Assembly (NCBI GenBank): GCA_023393375.1
Contig: JAEWLI010000009.1
Location: forward strand, 1-12,693
Reading direction: 5' to 3'
Source of the DNA: Bacteroidota bacterium
GTDB taxonomy: Bacteria > Bacteroidota > Bacteroidia > Cytophagales > Cyclobacteriaceae
DNA: 12,693 nt
The position numbers and the translations under genes are program-made. This document shows positions 1-5,917 of the stretch, in pieces. Under the pieces are notes generated by a model. The model had not been told where the DNA came from. It worked only from the letters and a program-made list of their open reading frames with translations, and ran no database searches. Each line of letters starts with the position of its first letter. Position 1 is the stretch's first letter.

Positions 1-327
1 GGTGGAGAACCCATTAATGTAGTTACGGAGATTGCCCGCAACATTGTTTGGATCTGCAATCAATTTATCGAAGTTGTATTGACTGCGATTGTGAAAGTTA
101 AAACCGGCAATCTTGTTCAATGCGATGTCCCTGGCTGTATCTTTTAAGGCTTCAACCTTTGGCAGGTAATCCAGTACCCTTTGTTTGGTGGGATCCAACA
201 CACAATCTAAACGCCTTAAAACAGTCATGGGCAAGATGACCTTGCCATAATCTGACTGCTTATAATCTCCCCTTAACAAATCTGCTACCCTCCAGATGAG
301 GTCGGCTTTTTCTTTGAAGTTCTTCAT
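1..327 (-). CDS. hsdM: Type I restriction-modification system, DNA methyltransferase subunit HsdM (N-terminal part, cut by window edge)
   Basis: The reverse strand reads 109 codons from an ATG at 327-325 to the window edge without a stop. The product starts MKNFKEKADLIWRVADLLRG, followed by YGKVILPMTVLRRLDCVL and later a segment NKIAGFNFHN. This is the typical N-terminal helical domain of HsdM (HsdM_N family). HsdM is the subunit that, with HsdS, methylates adenine at the recognition site and protects host DNA from the HsdR nuclease. The SAM-binding and NPPF catalytic motifs lie further downstream and are outside the window, as would be hsdS and hsdR if present. The ATG is supported by the usual family start and by a good Bacteroidota promoter about 35 bp upstream. 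The gene is divergent from the nuclease pair to its right. Family assignment is confident; whether the full gene is intact cannot be seen. Confidence 0.93.
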   Translation of the reverse strand, partial: MKNFKEKADLIWRVADLLRGDYKQSDYGKVILPMTVLRRLDCVLDPTKQRVLDYLPKVEALKDTARDIALNKIAGFNFHNRSQYNFDKLIADPNNVAGNLRNYINGFST

Positions 328-360
328 TTGGTATTTTACTCTCTTGATGAATCTGTATGT

Positions 361-391
361 CAAATTTAAGTTTTTATTTGGGGTATGCAAA
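361..391 (-). promoter_or_regulatory. Bacteroidota-type promoter for hsdM
   Basis: On the minus strand, TTTG (complement of 388-391) is followed after 19 nt by TAAATTTG (complement of 361-368). This matches the Bacteroidota primary sigma factor consensus, TTTG about 19 nt before TAnnTTTG, with no mismatch. Transcription would begin near 355, giving a leader of roughly 28 nt before the hsdM ATG. Confidence 0.6.
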
Positions 392-506
392 TGTTTAGAT
401 GGTTTTGAAATATTAAAGAATAAATAAACTAATGACTAAAATGAATATGTTCTATATGCTTGCGCAAATAAGTATTTTAAAATTTACAACTCATCTATTA
501 AAACTG

Positions 507-537
507 TTGGTTTATCGAAATAAATTGCATAAACCAA
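507..537. repeat. 9-bp perfect inverted repeat, possible operator
   Basis: TTGGTTTAT at 507-515 and ATAAACCAA at 529-537 are exact reverse complements separated by 13 nt (centre to centre 22 bp, about two helical turns). The site lies about 100 bp upstream of the nuclease operon start at 634. A second, overlapping pair AAATTG (522-527) and CAATTT (535-540) shares the right side. The layout fits a dimer-binding operator, possibly for the WYL regulator encoded nearby, but this is inference. No U-tract follows, so it is not a terminator. Confidence 0.4.
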
Positions 538-633
538 TTTTGTAATATAATTTCATACAAAGTATTATAAGTAATGACGTCTTTTGTCATACCCTTTATT
601 AATATTTGTTGTATTCAAACAATATGGAGAAAT

Positions 634-1800
634 ATGGACGATATCATAAAAATTAGAAAAACCTATCAGGAATTTAACAAGGTTTATGAAATTAAGAGAA
701 AAAATCTTCCTTACATAGTTAATTTAATAGATGAGCTAAGAGCCAATGAAAATGCTCATAGCCGGATATTACTAAAATTATTGAAGTATAGAGACAATAA
801 TAAATATCCTATATTAGAATTACTATTCAATTTTCTGGGTGATGGCTTTGATAAGTTAGAAATTATTAATCCAGTATTTACAGCTGAAAAAGAGCGGATT
901 GACATGTTGATAAAGGATAAAGGTGGAAATTATGCCGTTATTATTGAAAATAAAATTCACGGAGCCGTTGATCAATCAAATCAATTGGAAAGATACATAG
1001 ACAAGGTAAAAAATAGCGGTTATAATGATGAGCAAATATATGTTATATATTTATCCAATAAAGGAAGCACACCGTCAACAGAAAGCATATCAGAGGCTAA
1101 AAGAGAATCATTAGAAGATCGATATCGAGAAATCAACTACAAAACACACATTGTTAAATGGCTTGAACATCATGTATTACCATCTTGCCGATATAAAGAC
1201 ACGTTGTTAATAAGTGCAATTCAACAATATATTGATCATCTTAGAGGTATGTTTCACTTAAGAAAAATTGAAAAGAATATGAATAAGGAATTGATGGAAC
1301 TATTAAAAAAAGAGATAGGGATTACAAAATTCAGTAATAGTAATGAGAAGTTGGAAAAATTTGAAGATGAAAAAAGAAAGATAAAACTTATTACTGAGTA
1401 TTTAGAGGAAATACAAAAGGAGACTGTTGTTGAGTTTTTTAACCAATGGTTCGATAACATGAAATCCCAATGCTCCCCTGATGTTGTATCCAATGTAATA
1501 ACTCTGAAACCAGATACTGAGTATTTATATGTGGGAGTAAGATTACAGTATCAAGGAATTGAATTTGCTTGTGGAATCGGTGCTGATAATTATATTTCCA
1601 ATCCCTATTTTGGTCTGAATATTAGAGGGTGCTCCGAAACAAAAAATCAGATTATCCAAGATTTTGTAACCAATAATTTTCCAGAATATAATCTTAAGCC
1701 TTCAAAAAGATGGTACGGGCTTAATAAGGAATCCGATTTTACAAATGTCTATACCAAATTTATGGAATTGTATAATGCAGTGATTTATAAGATAAATTGA
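634..1800 (+). CDS. PD-(D/E)XK nuclease superfamily protein, first of tandem pair
   Basis: The product is a 388-residue protein starting MDDIIKIRKTYQ. It has the motifs of the PD-(D/E)XK nuclease family of the PDDEXK_4 type: an N-terminal NENAHSRIL motif (E39, H42), D90 in ERIDML, E105-N-K107 in IIENKI, and the following QLERY motif (Q117, R120, Y121). Together D90, E105 and K107 give the D-ExK metal-binding active site of restriction-like nucleases, so the site looks intact. The C-terminal half has no motif I can name and may bind DNA or a partner. An ATG at 574 would add 20 hydrophobic residues that look unlike the family; the ATG at 634 has GGAGA just before it and gives the natural N terminus. 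It is followed after 10 nt by a related gene, so the two are probably one operon. Substrate unknown; a role in defence is inferred from the neighbouring hsdM. Confidence 0.8.
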   Translation: MDDIIKIRKTYQEFNKVYEIKRKNLPYIVNLIDELRANENAHSRILLKLLKYRDNNKYPILELLFNFLGDGFDKLEIINPVFTAEKERIDMLIKDKGGNYAVIIENKIHGAVDQSNQLERYIDKVKNSGYNDEQIYVIYLSNKGSTPSTESISEAKRESLEDRYREINYKTHIVKWLEHHVLPSCRYKDTLLISAIQQYIDHLRGMFHLRKIEKNMNKELMELLKKEIGITKFSNSNEKLEKFEDEKRKIKLITEYLEEIQKETVVEFFNQWFDNMKSQCSPDVVSNVITLKPDTEYLYVGVRLQYQGIEFACGIGADNYISNPYFGLNIRGCSETKNQIIQDFVTNNFPEYNLKPSKRWYGLNKESDFTNVYTKFMELYNAVIYKIN

Positions 1801-1810
1801 CGTTATAATT

Positions 1811-2980
1811 ATGGAGTTATATAAGATTCAACATTTTTTAAATGAGGTGGCTTCATTAAAGAAAAAATATGATGAAATAGCTGAATTGACTGGTGAAAAT
1901 TTCAATATATTTCAAATCCTGAAGGTAGGCAGCAGTGAAACAAGGCTTCATTCTGCAATAATTGCAGAGTTACTCAATCCATATGGAGCTCACGGACAAA
2001 AAGATGTTTTTTTAAAACTGTTTTTAGAACAAGTAAAAGAAGAGACTGGATTACAATTAAAATTGGATACAGAAGAAGCCTCGGTTGAGATAGAAAAATA
2101 TATTGGAGTAATAGACGATAATTATTGTAATGGGGGTCGCATCGATATTGTATTGACCGACAAGGAAAAAAGGCGAATCATTATTGAAAATAAAATATAT
2201 GCTTTTGATCAGAAAAAGCAACTTGTTCGTTATTGGAATTTTGACAAAAAGGCGATTATTCTTTACTTAACTATTGATGGTAAGATACCTTCTGATTACA
2301 GTACTGATTTGTTGTTGGAAAAGGATAAAGATTATTTTACTGTTTCATATCAAAAAACCATTCTAGAATGGCTGCGGGCGTGTCAAAAAGAATCACATAA
2401 CTTACCGATTATAAGAGAGACATTAAAGCAATACAAATATTTATTAAATATTCTCACAAACCAAACCACAAACAATAAGATGAATGAAGACATAAAAGCC
2501 TTAATACTAAAAGATCAAGATAATTTTGTTAGTTTACAAATAATATATAGCAGTTATCAAGAGCTGCTAGTTGAAATAAAAGCTAATTTCTTTGCGGAAA
2601 TCAAGGAAAGAACTAATGAGGGTACACCATTAATGAATTGGAAAGGATATAATATATACCATGAAATACATGAAGACAACGATTACTTTTATTATGGCTT
2701 TCATATTGAAGAAGGAAATAATAATATTATGGCTGATGATCCCATATTTACTCCATTAGTACAAGTGCTAAAAAGCATTAATAATAATTTTCTTAGCAAC
2801 CATAATTATTTAGGTTGGATTAATTCTAGATACATTACCAAATATGATTTACTTGATAAAGTTATAATATATAAAATGGCACAATCATCATTTCAAAGTG
2901 AATTTATTAATAAAATTATTGATGAGTTTAATGAATATAGAAATTTATTTCTAGAAGGTATAAGGGAGAAAGGTTCCTAA
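1811..2980 (+). CDS. PD-(D/E)XK nuclease superfamily protein, second of tandem pair
   Basis: The product is a 389-residue protein with the same plan as its upstream neighbour. It has SSETRLHSAI (E43, H47), RID with D112, IIENKI with E126-N-K128, and QLVRY (Q137, R140, Y141). The nuclease active-site residues D, E and K are all present. The N-terminal segment FNIFQILKVG and ELLNPYGAHGQ are typical of the PDDEXK_4 (PF14281-like) family. It begins 10 nt after the stop of the first nuclease gene, so co-transcription is likely. The two proteins share their motif order but little else along the chain, so they are diverged paralogues and could form a heterodimer or act on different targets. The C-terminal 150 residues are not recognisable. 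The family is clear; the biological substrate is not. Confidence 0.82.
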   Translation: MELYKIQHFLNEVASLKKKYDEIAELTGENFNIFQILKVGSSETRLHSAIIAELLNPYGAHGQKDVFLKLFLEQVKEETGLQLKLDTEEASVEIEKYIGVIDDNYCNGGRIDIVLTDKEKRRIIIENKIYAFDQKKQLVRYWNFDKKAIILYLTIDGKIPSDYSTDLLLEKDKDYFTVSYQKTILEWLRACQKESHNLPIIRETLKQYKYLLNILTNQTTNNKMNEDIKALILKDQDNFVSLQIIYSSYQELLVEIKANFFAEIKERTNEGTPLMNWKGYNIYHEIHEDNDYFYYGFHIEEGNNNIMADDPIFTPLVQVLKSINNNFLSNHNYLGWINSRYITKYDLLDKVIIYKMAQSSFQSEFINKIIDEFNEYRNLFLEGIREKGS

Positions 2981-3010
2981 TATTAATTTTTCAAATGGTA
3001 TACTCTATCT

Positions 3011-3055
3011 TTGAGGCTCGAGTTTTATATGAATTATATAAAGCTCGAGCCTCAA
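3011..3055. repeat. Near-perfect 20-bp-stem hairpin after the nuclease pair
   Basis: Bases 3011-3030 pair with 3036-3055, leaving a 5-nt loop (GAATT). Nineteen pairs are Watson-Crick and one (3023/3043) is G-T. The outer 12 bp, TTGAGGCTCGAG and its complement, are GC-rich and the inner 8 are almost all A-T. It begins 30 bp after the stop of the second nuclease gene. No T-run follows on either strand, so it is not a classical Rho-independent terminator. It may end or stabilise the operon mRNA from its 3' side, or be a protein or recombination site. Confidence 0.7.
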
Positions 3056-3257
3056 GACGTGAAGAAAATTCTAAAGATTTGACATTTTTAGTTTACAGAA
3101 AAAAACCCAAATGCTATCCATCTCTCCTTATCCACAAATACCTATTGAACAAGTTCTTCATAAATGTAATTTGGAATATTCTTTCCAGATTGTATGATTT
3201 TAAGTTAAGTATTATAAGCATGAATTTGGAATATGGATAATGAATTCAATGATTAAC

Positions 3258-3334
3258 CACTGCCGCATTCTATGTCGCTGGTAATTCCTAATTATTTTTG
3301 GCTGGAAAAGAGCATGACATATTTTGTCGCAGTG
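3258..3334. promoter_or_regulatory. Possible WYL regulator binding repeats upstream of the WYL gene
   Basis: TGTCGC occurs twice (3273-3278 and 3325-3330), and CACTGCCGCA at 3258-3267 matches the reverse complement of TGTCGCAGTG (3325-3334) at 8 of 10 positions. The copies lie within 115 bp upstream of the WYL gene start at 3372. WYL regulators often control their own operon, so these are candidate operator half-sites. The matches are short and could be chance. Confidence 0.25.
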
Positions 3335-3371
3335 TCTGTGTATTTTTACAAAAAAATTAAATACATATTTT

Positions 3372-4274
3372 ATGTCAAAGCGAGAAACCATCCTAAGGTA
3401 TAGCATCATTATCAAGAAGTTGAGGAAAAGACCCGCCACCTTCAAGGAAATATCCGATTATCTGGCACTTGAATCGGAACTGCAGGATTATGATTTCAAC
3501 ATTTCTAAACGCACTTTTCAACGGGACTTAAAGGATATTCTTTCTATTTACAATATAGATATTAAATTTGATTATTCTAAGCAGGTTTATTTTATAGATT
3601 TTGAAGATAAGCCCGATATAGGAGAAAGGCTTTTGGAAGCCTTTGATGTGTTGCATTCTGTTAATATGGCCGATAGGCTCTCCGATTTTGTACAGTTTGA
3701 ACACAGGAGACCACAGGGTACAGAGAATATGTATGGATTGATCCATGCTGTCAAAAATAAACAGGAGGTTAGATTCAACTACCAAAAATATTGGGAGGAT
3801 GATGTGGTTTTAAGACAAGTGGAACCGTATTTGGTGAAAGAATTCAAGTACCGCTGGTATGTTCTGGGAAAAGATGTTCATGATAAAAATGTTAAAGTGT
3901 TTGCATTGGACAGGTTGGGAAATCTGGAATATGTTAAAAAGTATTTTCAAATCCCATCTGATTTTAATCCTAACAAGCTGTATCGGCATTGTTTTGGAAT
4001 AATTGTTCCCAATGGAGAGGCACCCGAAGATATAGTTCTCTCCTTTGATCCTTTTCAAGGGAAATACATCAAATCCTTGCACTTGCATCATTCACAGGAA
4101 ATCATAAAAGACGATGGGGATGAGTTGATTGTCAAGCTTAAGCTTTTCATCACCCATGATTTAGTGATGGAGCTGCTTTCTTATGGGGACAATGTAAAAG
4201 TTATAGAACCATTAAGCCTTATTGAAAAGATGAAAGTGATATATGAAAACTCACTAAAACAGTATGAGACTTAA
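3372..4274 (+). CDS. WYL-domain helix-turn-helix transcriptional regulator
   Basis: A 300-residue protein with three parts. Residues 1-75 form a winged-helix DNA-binding region containing TFKEISDYL and ISKRTFQRDL. Residues about 120-185 form the WYL domain, with FNYQKYWEDD, RQVEPYLVKEF, RWYVLG (WYV in place of WYL) and FALDR. Residues about 215-295 form the C-terminal WCX extension, with FDPFQGKYIK, THDLVMELLSYG and VKVIEP. WYL domains sense nucleic-acid or nucleotide ligands and commonly regulate defence systems such as CBASS or BREX. The ATG at 3372 gives the usual family N terminus (MSKRETILRY); an in-frame ATG at 3324 would add 16 unlike residues. The stop overlaps the next ATG (TAATG), so the downstream small gene is co-translated. 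It may control the nuclease pair, but that link is inferred from position. Confidence 0.92.
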   Translation: MSKRETILRYSIIIKKLRKRPATFKEISDYLALESELQDYDFNISKRTFQRDLKDILSIYNIDIKFDYSKQVYFIDFEDKPDIGERLLEAFDVLHSVNMADRLSDFVQFEHRRPQGTENMYGLIHAVKNKQEVRFNYQKYWEDDVVLRQVEPYLVKEFKYRWYVLGKDVHDKNVKVFALDRLGNLEYVKKYFQIPSDFNPNKLYRHCFGIIVPNGEAPEDIVLSFDPFQGKYIKSLHLHHSQEIIKDDGDELIVKLKLFITHDLVMELLSYGDNVKVIEPLSLIEKMKVIYENSLKQYET

Positions 4275-4675
4275 TGGCAATGGAAAAAATAATAGTTGAG
4301 TTGAACAAGATGCTTTATATGGAATTTCCGGATCATCAAAAACTAAAAAGTCTGATTGATTTAATTAACAAAAAGAAACTGGTCATTCAGATCATTGATT
4401 TTGATTATTATAACGAAGCTCGGCTGGAGGATTTTAAATTGCGAAAAAACGAAGCTGTTGTTAATAAGAATTACGAGCTTGCCGCACATATCAGGGATTT
4501 AGAAGTTGAATGCCTAAGTTATGTAGAAGCGAGAAAAAAGTACGATGTTCATAAATCCCAATTTGCTGATCATGATGGTATCATTTTGTATCATTATCTG
4601 GGAATGGCATTAAATGATCATGCCTTTACACAGTTATTCAAAAAAATGAATGTCCGGTTGTTTGGATGGGTGTGA
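4274..4675 (+). CDS. Small protein with UVR-like motif, coupled to the WYL regulator
   Basis: A 133-residue protein of unknown function. Residues about 51-84 (LEDFKLRKNEAVV then NYELAAHIRDLEVEC) match the UVR motif, a two-helix element of UvrB, UvrC, McsA and Clp proteins that mediates protein-protein contacts. The remainder is predicted helical, with no catalytic motif, signal peptide or membrane segment. Its ATG shares one base with the stop of the WYL gene (TAATG), so translation is coupled and the two products probably act together, for example with the UVR motif tethering the regulator to a partner. A second ATG two codons later (4280) is possible. Similar UVR-motif proteins do occur in Bacteroidota, but I do not know one with this function. 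Confidence 0.75.
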   Translation: MAMEKIIVELNKMLYMEFPDHQKLKSLIDLINKKKLVIQIIDFDYYNEARLEDFKLRKNEAVVNKNYELAAHIRDLEVECLSYVEARKKYDVHKSQFADHDGIILYHYLGMALNDHAFTQLFKKMNVRLFGWV

Positions 4676-4900
4676 TCAGAAAAGCGATTTTTTATTATCG
4701 GGAAACAGGTTTTTTGCCACCTATTTACAATTTTGTTTTCTTATTTCTTTTGAAAATTTCACGACCGGAAGGGTGATCTTTGAATTATCAATATTTAGAT
4801 TGTAAGAGATTCCATCTTGATTATTTTGGAGCTTAAATGCTCTTGAAATATATAGATGCAACGAAAAGGAGAGTAAAATTGTACGCAATGCTGTACGTAA

Positions 4901-4942
4901 AAACAAAAAATCCCGCCCAAAATTGCTTCTGAGCGGGATTTT
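4901..4942 (-). terminator. Rho-independent terminator (of a tRNA transcription unit)
   Basis: AAAATCCCGC at 4907-4916 pairs perfectly with GCGGGATTTT at 4933-4942 around a 16-nt loop. On the minus strand the stem is followed by TTTTTTGTTTTT, a strong U-tract. The position directly after the tRNA 3' fragment is what a terminator of a minus-strand tRNA gene would look like. Confidence 0.75.
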
Positions 4943-4959
4943 GCGGTCCGGACGGGACT
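4942..4959 (-). other. 3' end fragment of a tRNA gene (tRNA-Asp-like), candidate attachment site
   Basis: The minus strand reads AGTCCCGTCCGGACCGCA. This fits the last part of a tRNA: end of the T-loop (AGT), 3' strand of the T-stem (CCCGT), acceptor strand CCGGACC, discriminator G. From memory it agrees with Bacteroidota tRNA-Asp. The match to a tRNA stops at 4960, where TTCGA-type T-loop sequence should continue, so the body of the tRNA is missing. Such a fragment beside the tRNA's terminator is the usual footprint (att site) of an element integrated in a tRNA 3' end. Which side is element and which is chromosome is inferred: the terminator on the left suggests the element lies to the right. 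Confidence 0.6.
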
Positions 4960-5015
4960 GTTATCTTCAATCAAAATCCGCTTACAATTATGTTAGAAAG
5001 CAGTAAATATCAAAT

Positions 5016-5037
5016 AGGTAACCGATCAGGTAACCGA
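5016..5037. repeat. Tandem 10-bp direct repeat near the att-like site
   Basis: AGGTAACCGA occurs at 5016-5025 and again at 5028-5037 (12-bp period), 57 bp from the tRNA fragment. Short repeats of this kind next to an att core can be arm-type integrase binding sites. The same stretch can be read as a short peptide containing GNRSGNR, so chance or coding origin is not excluded. Confidence 0.35.
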
Positions 5038-5248
5038 ATAAAATGATAGCTTTTGTAGTGATTTGAAAGAACTATTTATAAGACAAATATATAAAAGATT
5101 AACTTTATTTCCCTGAATTTTTTCTTAGAAAGTCAGCGATTTTCTTGATTTCTTTTTTACCAATTGCTTAGGTATATTTTTTCGCTCTTGTAGCCGGACA
5201 GGCGATTATATTTCAATTTCTGATAGCCAATTATTTATGATTTCCGGT

Positions 5249-5429
5249 AATTACATTCGGTGGAGAGGATCATTGGGTGTCACCCTCGAGGCTCTGTTGA
5301 GCGACGGGCAGGTGGTGGTGAAGAACAATGCTGAAAAAATTCGAAAAGATACAGCACATTGACCAAGAAACCAAAAATATGGTCGTCAGGTTCATCGACC
5401 TGGCGATCACGGACTACAAAGCAAAATAG
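5249..5429 (+). pseudogene. Frameshifted 3' end of an XRE-family HTH regulator gene
   Basis: One frame, from about 5249, reads GVTLEALLSDGQVVVK, which resembles the last helix and linker of an XRE (Cro/CI-type) helix-turn-helix domain. A second frame, from 5328 to the stop at 5427-5429, reads MLKKFEKIQHIDQETKNMVV then RFIDLAITDYKAK, the typical C-terminal tail of Bacteroidota XRE regulators. The two frames join near 5328, which implies a frameshift. The DNA-binding helices further upstream are not recognisable, so this is a remnant. Its base composition (GC-rich for the region) also differs from its surroundings. Confidence 0.5.
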
Positions 5430-5506
5430 GCTTATTCGGTTTGACAGACAAATATCATATCCAACTACTCATTACAAATGCTCGTTAGGTGGGTTATTTA
5501 AGTTTT

Positions 5507-5917
5507 TTATAGGTGACCATTCATAAAAAAGGTATATATAAACAAAGAAGAAACACATAGTAAAAAAGACGGAAAAATGTTTTTCCTAAAATTAATATAA
5601 AGAAAAAGAATTTTTAATTCACTCTTGCTTAATTCATTCAGTAAATCCCTTTCATTCTTTATTTTAGGAGATACAAGAAAAACATCCTTTACCTTAATCG
5701 TTTCTTGATATTTATTATAAGTTTTCTGATAAGAGTTTTTTAAAAACCAAGATGTCTTTCTTCCGTAATAAGAAGTAAACCATATATTTGGTAAAAAGGA
5801 AAAAATCCCCAATATAAAGAATGCAATCACAAAGTGTAATAATCCAAAATAAAGAATAGTTAAAATAATGAAATTAAATAACAAACCAACAAAAAAGACT
5901 CCTGAAAATCTATTCAT
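5507..5917 (-). CDS. Small three-helix membrane protein, candidate immunity protein
   Basis: A 136-residue protein of unknown family. Hydrophobic segments at residues about 6-24, 26-44 and 113-131 are likely transmembrane helices. Between them lies a hydrophilic, lysine-rich stretch (about 50-110). There is no cleavable signal and no known motif. The ATG at 5917 overlaps the stop codon of the giant RHS gene by 8 nt (ATGAATAG), so it is translationally coupled to it. In polymorphic toxin systems the gene directly after an RHS toxin is normally its immunity gene, and membrane immunity proteins usually go with toxins acting at the membrane or periplasm. The composition is very AT-rich, like the RHS tail and unlike the RHS body. 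The role is inferred from position; the coding call itself is good. Confidence 0.75.
   Translation of the reverse strand: MNRFSGVFFVGLLFNFIILTILYFGLLHFVIAFFILGIFSFLPNIWFTSYYGRKTSWFLKNSYQKTYNKYQETIKVKDVFLVSPKIKNERDLLNELSKSELKILFLYINFRKNIFPSFLLCVSSLFIYTFFMNGHL

Larger units (their letters stand above)
328..633. other. Intergenic region between divergent hsdM and nuclease operon
   Basis: This AT-rich stretch separates two divergently read units. It holds the hsdM promoter (361-391) and a 9-bp inverted repeat (507-537). I see no RNA gene. No perfect TAnnTTTG box faces the nuclease genes; the nearest candidates, such as AATATTTG at 601-608, are one or more mismatches away and lack a partner TTTG at the right distance. 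Confidence 0.5.
2981..3371. other. Intergenic region with long hairpin and upstream region of WYL gene
   Basis: About 390 bp without a credible gene. It holds the long hairpin at 3011-3055 near its left end. On the right it holds repeated TGTCGC elements (3273-3278 and 3325-3330) and a TATTTTTG box at 3293-3300 that fits the Bacteroidota -7 consensus TAnnTTTG but lacks a clear TTG partner. An 81-codon frame at 2995-3240 crosses the hairpin and resembles nothing. Confidence 0.5.
4676..5506. other. Gene-poor region with tRNA scar and decayed fragments
   Basis: About 830 bp with no intact gene. From left to right it contains AT-rich sequence, a minus-strand terminator (4901-4942), a tRNA 3'-end fragment (4942-4959), a tandem 10-bp repeat (5016-5037) and a frameshifted XRE-regulator tail (5249-5429). 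On the minus strand, around 5108-5230, short frames reading KEIKKIADFLRKNSGK and YNRLSGYKSEKIYL are interrupted by stops and a frame change and may be another decayed gene. No integrase or transposase is visible. Confidence 0.5.

Noticed and set aside
574..633. Upstream ATG giving a 20-residue extension of the first nuclease
   Set aside because: The extra residues are hydrophobic and unlike the family; the ATG at 634 has GGAGA before it and gives the expected N terminus.
2995..3240. 81-codon forward frame after the second nuclease gene
   Set aside because: It runs through the long hairpin, has no recognisable family or domain, and its composition does not look coding.
4676..4720. T-runs after the UVR-motif gene as a terminator
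   Set aside because: The T-tracts are present but I find no convincing GC-rich stem directly before them.
4721..4906. 61-codon minus-strand frame near the terminator
   Set aside because: No family resemblance, no clear ribosome site, and it lies in a decayed gene-poor region.
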